Shown: piece after piece, positions 59,179-64,000 of the stretch
Layout: each line of letters begins with the position of its first letter
Numbering within the stretch: position 1 is the stretch's first letter
From: Micractinium sp. NFX-FRZ
Lineage: Eukaryota; Chlorophyta; Trebouxiophyceae; Chlorellales; Chlorellaceae
Length of the DNA stretch: 64,000 nucleotides
Assembly (NCBI GenBank): GCA_029339195.1
Contig: JAPTJF010000021.1
Coordinates: 62,001 to 126,000, forward strand
Reading direction: 5' to 3'
Made by a program: the position numbers and the translations under genes
Notes under the pieces: model-generated
The model's database searches: none
What the model was told of the DNA's origin: nothing
Seen by the model: only the letters and a program-made list of their open reading frames with translations

Positions 59179-59283
59179 AGGCAGGCAGGCAGGGGGTAGG
59201 CGGGGGGCAGGGGGGCGGGCCGGTAGGCCCGCGGGCAGGTAGGCGTGCCTAGGCAGGCAGGCGCGCAGGAAGGCAGGCGACCA
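58773..59283. repeat. Long GGCAGG-type satellite
   Basis: About 510 bases of GGCA units with GGCGGGCA, GCAGGCGC and AAGCA variants, strongly G-rich on the plus strand. There is no constant spacer and no protospacer-like sequence. It is the largest such array in the window and the only large one not inside a recognised gene. Confidence 0.95.
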
Positions 59284-59474
59284 GCTGCCGTGTGCCTGCG
59301 CTGCGGCAGCAGGGCAGCAGCAGGCAACAGTGCCGCCGAGCCGCCGGCAACACTGTTGCGTGCTGCCCCGTTGTACATGGTGTTGCTTGGCACCTCTGGG
59401 TGCACCTGTGCATTTCATCAATGTCATTCAAGGCCATCTTTCCGAGTCGAGCGGGCCGCGCGCAACAGGTGGAT

Positions 59475-59657
59475 CTGCATCCCGCGCCAGGCACAGCGCC
59501 ACCATGTCGGCCTCACGCTCCGCGCGCCTCGAATCCCGCAGGCACAGCAGGTAGGAAGTGGCATGCATGGCCAGCTGCGCGACCACGGTGGCCTCGTCAG
59601 GCAGCCTCCTCGTCTCCCCGTGCACCTTGTACTCGTGAGTTGGGCCAGCAAAGGGGC
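59475..59657 (-). pseudogene. Orphan copy of an OMA1-like exon
   Basis: These 183 bases align without gaps to 54211-54393, the exon of the OMA1-like gene carrying SRRAEREADMVALCLARDA. By eye there are about 14 mismatches (92% identity). The frame remains open, but the splice donor is gone (after GATGCAG the minus strand reads ATCCACC, not GTGCGG), and sequence on both sides is unrelated to the OMA1 gene. No other OMA1 exon is nearby, so it is a fragment. Confidence 0.85.
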
Positions 59658-59692
59658 CGGCTTTTTTTCTTCTCCGCTTGCCGATCGCTCCC

Positions 59693-59851
59693 TGCCTTGT
59701 TTTCTTCACTTGTCATGCCTTTTACGAGGTCTAGAGAGGCTAAAAACGTCGATGCCCCGTTTTTTCTCCCCCCCGCCTCCCCTGCCTTGTTTTCTTCACT
59801 TTTCCTGCCTTTTCAACATGTAGGGAGGCTAAAAAGCATATGCCCCGTAGG
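59693..59851. repeat. Imperfect direct repeat, about 68 bp, two copies
   Basis: Copy 1 (about 59693-59761) and copy 2 (about 59785-59851) both run CTGCCTTGTTTTCTTCACTT, then a CCTTTT block, AGGCTAAAAA, and end ATGCCCCGT. They differ by a few substitutions and a small indel. T-rich, unlike the surrounding DNA. Confidence 0.85.
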
Positions 59852-60277
59852 TGGCTGGGCTCAGACTGGCGGCCGCGACTAGCAGCAGGGCAGCTTTTGG
59901 CAGGGTGCGGCGGACGACGTGACGAGCGAGCGGGGGTGGAGGGCGCATGGCAGCACGGCACTCGGCGCAAGCGCCGGCGCCGGCGCCAGTACCGCCCCTC
60001 ACGTTTCAGATTACACATTGTTGACCTTCTTGGTATGTGTAACACACACACACACCGCCAGCAGGGCAGCTCAGCAAAAGTATGGTTTACGCCTGCCAAC
60101 TGGCGGCCGCATTGTCCGGCAACAGGCACGTGTTCATTGCCTTCCCCGCCTGCAGCATGCCAGTGGGGCTTGCAGGCAGTGTGGGCGCTGTGTCTGTGCC
60201 GCGCTGGCGGCGGCGGCATGCCCTCTACCTTTGGCGGGTGCGGGATCAAGGTTTGCTTGGTCGCGTAACAATGCACC
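59852..60277. other. Upstream region of the right-hand orphan gene
   Basis: No coding exon could be supported. It includes a short CA run at about 60043-60056 and presumably the promoter and leader of the gene starting at 60278. An out-of-frame ATG at 60271 lies just before the chosen start. Confidence 0.5.
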
Positions 60278-63200
60278 ATGGCGCTCACACACGTGCTAGT
60301 AGAGTGCGGCAGCTTCGGGGACCTCAGAGGATGGGCTGCGGAGGCGCTGGCAGCGTGCAGCGCCCAGCACCACGGGTTGTTTCTTCTGCGCGCGATGGGC
60401 AGCTCAGAGCGGGCGGTGCAGCAGCTGGTAGACCTGCTGCTGAAGACGCTCGGCGGCAGGGTTAGGGAGGCCGAGGGGCTGGGCGGCCCGCCCGCCTTTC
60501 GCTTCCCTGCAGCGCTGTCGCACGCCTACATTACGAGGTGAGTGGTATAGACAAGTCCGGGAACTTCACGGGGCCGCTTCTCGGGGCGGGCGGCGGGCAA
60601 CGCCGCCGGGAGTAGCCAAGTGCCCGCCAAAGTTAATAGGACTGTGCACCGCCACAGGAGGCAGCTGGCGCGGCGCAAGGTGCCTGTTGTCTGCCCTGCA
60701 AGCTGCACATTTGCACATTCCACTTTTTCCTGTGCAGGCAGCAGGAGTCGCGGTTTGAGAGAGCCCTTCTCTTTCTGCTGGCGGCAGAGCAGCACCCCTC
60801 CAAGCGCCGGCGCCTGGAGGAAGCTGCTGCGGCACGGGCAGACCCGGCAGCCTTTGCTGAGCAGCAGTTGGAAGAGCTGCTGTTGGAGGCATTTCAGGAG
60901 GTCACGCTGCCGGCCTCTGCTGCCCTGTGCAAGGAGACTTTGAAGACGCAGCTGCGTTGCTGGATGCAGCAGGCCGGCACTGCCTTTCTTGGGGTGCAAC
61001 TGCAGCAGCCGGCAGGCGACCCCGGTGCTGGCCTGCTGGCGAGCATCGGCGCCGAGCACTTCAAGGTGAGGGTCTGGTTGAGCAGGGCATGCAGTTTGCC
61101 AGGGTTGAGCTCGCCGCCAGCTGGGGGATATGCACTGTAGCGCTCTGAAGCTGCCATCAATCCACGCACGAGTGTAGCGCCCGGCTGCCTGCTCCACTGT
61201 GCCGGCTCATGCCTGGTCAGCTCCACTCCCAACCCAAACCCGATCCTGTTTGCCCGTCTCTGTGCGCTGCAGCAACACCTCTACGGATTCGTGCTGCACG
61301 TGGGGTCCCCCGAGCAGAGGGCTGAGTGGGCGGAGGACCTGCTGCGGGGGGTGAAGCACGCGACGGTGATGGAGCAGATGCAGGCGGCCTCGGTAGCAGA
61401 GTATGGGCGCATGCTTCAGCCCCGGCAGCACAGCGTGACGGCCAGCCTCATCCTGGATGACCTGGTAGCAGAGCTGGCAGAGGAGGATGAAGCAGCCACT
61501 GCTGCCTGGGAGCAGCTGCGGGGCCAGACGGACCTCACCCCCATCATGCAGCGCAACGGCCAGTTTGGCCAACCGACGTACCTTGGTAACACCATGACAG
61601 ATGGGTTCCTTCACGCTGACAGCAACGGCAGCATTCGCATGTGGGGACACAGGTGCCAGGTGGGCGACAGCGTCTACCTCCTCCGGACGCCGCTGGAGCT
61701 GCAGCTCATTGAGCTGACCAGGTGCGGAGCGGGCAGGCGACGGGCAGGCGGTGGGCTGCTTGGTGCTGAGAGGCAGCAGCTCACAGGCAGCTGGGGATGC
61801 TCCGCGTTGGCCCAGCTGACTAACCCAGGACCCTGTGCCACCTGTCCTCTTGGCATGTGCCCTCCGTGCAGCTTTGGCATCGTGGCCAATGGCTGGCCGC
61901 CCAGGGGGAACCGGCCCATGTCGATGCAGTACACCGTCTCCGCCACCATCCCCAACACCGCTGGCTTGCTGGACGGGGTGGGGGAGGTACTGCCGCCCTC
62001 TGTGCGCGGCATGCGCGGCATGGCCAAGACCTTTGCCTTTGGCCCTGAGGAGAGGCAGCGGCTGCAGTGAGCAGATCTGGTGGCCGGTGCTCCTCTGTGC
62101 AGCCATTCCTTGCCCTGCAAAACGGTCCTGCTGTGCAGCGCTGCGGCCCCCGAGCCCGCGTTCGTCCAGCTGAGCATCATTCTGGGCGCAACTGGTGCTG
62201 TGCAGAGTCCGGGCAGTCCAGCGTGTCGCGCCAGCACGCACCACTCTGCCCCTCTACTCACAACACATATGCTTCTCCTCTGCCCTCCTGCCTGTGCCCG
62301 CGCAGGGGCAAGCTGCGCAGCCCCGCTGAGGAGGGAGCGTTCCTGTGGAGGACGATGGCAGGCGATGGCTCGGTAGTGGTGGCCAAGGAGCGGGTGAGCC
62401 GGGCGGCCAGCAGGCATGGGTGATGGGTTGGAGGGTGGGGGAACAGCGGGCATGTAGCACGCTGTGCTTGCTGGTGCCCAGAAGCTTGGCGTGGTTGACA
62501 AGTGCAGGCGGCCGGCAAGCAGGCAGGCAAGCTAGGCGTGGGCAGGCAGGCACAGGCAAGCCGTTGGGAGGGCGGCAGGCGGCCAGCCCTTCTTTCTTCT
62601 GGGTGCACCTGCCTACTGATCTGCTGGCGGCCAGCCTCTTTTCCATGCGCTGACCGTGCTCCCCTATTGTGCAGCTCCCCGCCGCTGTTAACAACCTCTC
62701 CGCGCTGCCCACACGACGCCCTTTCCCTGCCTTGCTTTCCAATCCCTTGATCCACGCTGCAGGAGGGCCGGGGCGGCCCCTACCTGATCATCTCCCTGGT
62801 CTCAAGCCACAACCCTGAGATGGCCATCCTGGTGGCCTCCTTGGCAACCAAAGTGATGCGGCGCTGCGGGGGAGGTGACGTGACGGTCACCAGGCAGACC
62901 CACATGCAGGCAGGTGCCCCCTACACCATGGACTACGTGTACATCCGTGGCTCTGTCAGGACCGGCATCTTCTTTGCAGAGTGAGCACAGGGGCACCTGT
63001 GGTTAGAGGGTGGGTTGAAGACAAGCTGCCACGCTGTGCTGCATGGCTGGCAGCAGGATGGGGAGGGGCACCGCGCGACGCCGCTCCACCAGCCAACATG
63101 TGTGCCTTCACTTTGTGATGGCCTCCTCACTGCTCGCACTCATGGCTTCTTGCAACCCCAGTAAAGGCCCTCCCCCCTGCCACAGCTTCCCTCAACTTAG

Positions 63201-64000
63201 GGGCCTGTCCCACCACACTGCAGGATGGAGCGCACCATGCGCGGCAGTGCTCTGATGGGCACGGCGCCGCCGTGGGCGCAGCCACGCGGCCCGGGCCTGC
63301 TGCCCATGCTGGCCACCTTTCTGCCCTACCGCAAGGTGGGCGCCCTGCTGGACGCCAAGGAGGAGGGCGCCATTGTGCTGCAGGAGGACGGCGTGGTGGT
63401 GAAGCTGGAATTCAAGGTCAGTGTGTGTGCGGGTGCGGGTGCGGGTGAGGGTGCGGGCGCGGGTGGGTGGGCAGGGGCAGGGCGACTTCTCAGGCAGGGC
63501 GCCGACCAGCTAGCTGGTACTGCCCCACATTCGTGCCTGCCTCATCCTCCTCTCCTGTCCTCCAGCAGTCCTCCACTGCCTGCACTTGCTGGGCCGCTTG
63601 CCGCATGAAGCCCGCCCTTTTGCTTGAAATGACAAGGGCCGCTTGCTTGCCGCCCTCCCTCCCCCTGATTTCCCTCGAACAGTCACCCATCATCCTTTTT
63701 GAACTGTTACCGTCGGTGGCTGCTTCTCTCCCCCTCCTCCTCCCCTGCAGATCGGCGAGCAAGAGCACAGCATTGGGGTGCTGTGCATGGATCCAGGGGA
63801 CGATGTGCGCCGGGACATGGGCGTGCCGCCAGACGGCCCCAAGGACGTGCTGTGGATTGCCGAGATGGATGCGGTCAGCGTGCTAGGGGGCCCCGACAAC
63901 TACGACCTGGCGGGCAAGATACTGCCATCCTGGGCCTCCGCCTCCGTCAAGTCCGCCACGGGCACCGTCAAGCCGTCTGCCAGAAGGCCACCTCGCTGCT
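60278..64000 (+). CDS. Large orphan protein (partial, runs off the right edge)
   Basis: Eight exons join in phase: 60278-60537, 60738-61065, 61273-61721, 61872-62066, 62306-62393, 62763-62980, 63224-63416, 63751 to beyond 64000; about 660 residues so far, all GT-AG. The N-terminal 200 residues are helical and Leu/Ala/Glu-rich (ERALLFLLAAEQHPSKRRRL). The middle has a compact segment GNTMTDGFLHADSNGSIRMW followed by QVGDSVYLLRTPLELQLIEL. The C-terminal part has strand-rich pieces (GGPYLIISLVSSHNPEMAIL, GAPYTMDYVYIRGSVRTGIF, GAIVLQEDGVVVKLEFKIGE). There is no signal peptide or obvious membrane segment. I do not recognise the family. Start ATG 60278 is chosen because exon 1 from it joins exon 2 in phase. 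Confidence 0.7.

Noticed and set aside
58773..59283. CRISPR-like array
   Set aside because: The units are 4-8 bases without unique spacers, in a eukaryotic nuclear context; it is a simple satellite.

Overview
This is a stretch of nuclear genome from a GC-rich green alga, most like a Chlorella-type trebouxiophyte. The evidence is intron-dense eukaryotic genes, very high GC, alanine- and glutamine-rich protein linkers, TGTAA polyadenylation signals on several genes, and plant/algal gene families. I rebuilt about 100 introns by eye from splice sites, reading phase and protein continuity. Seven use GC-AG instead of GT-AG boundaries. No tRNA, rRNA, CRISPR array or intact transposon was seen.

Layout, left to right. 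Position 1 to 19501 (minus strand) is one very large gene for SMG1, the PI3K-like kinase of nonsense-mediated mRNA decay; its last exons (FATC) lie beyond the left edge. A 4.4 kb intron splits its kinase domain just before the catalytic loop and contains a complete ten-exon gene on the opposite strand (5395-9150; a possible GNAT/FemAB-type acyltransferase). From 20815 to 34031 (minus) lie two tandem copies of a bifunctional uridine kinase / uracil phosphoribosyltransferase gene (pyrimidine salvage). The left copy also carries an opposite-strand gene inside an intron (25802-26914, unknown function). After a 2 kb gap with no supportable gene comes a serine/arginine- and alanine-rich orphan (36074-40240, minus), then a PYROXD2-like FAD oxidoreductase (40929-46705, minus), divergent from a compact gene for mitochondrial complex III subunit QCR7 (47292-48557, plus). 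QCR7 converges on the replication-licensing factor CDT1 (49499-52935, minus). An OMA1-like mitochondrial M48 metallopeptidase follows (53722 to about 56899, minus). The 57-60 kb region holds a weak hypothetical ORF, a half-kilobase GGCAGG-type satellite, a 92%-identical orphan copy of one OMA1 exon and a short direct repeat. A large orphan gene (60278 to past 64000, plus) closes the window.

Functionally the genes are ordinary housekeeping genes (mRNA surveillance, nucleotide salvage, respiration, DNA replication licensing, mitochondrial proteolysis) and do not form a pathway cluster. The most unusual thing is architecture: two independent genes nested antisense inside introns of larger genes, one inside the catalytic core of a kinase; GC-AG introns at several times the usual frequency, one of them conserved between paralogues; and a GGCA-type satellite whose long runs all point the same way.
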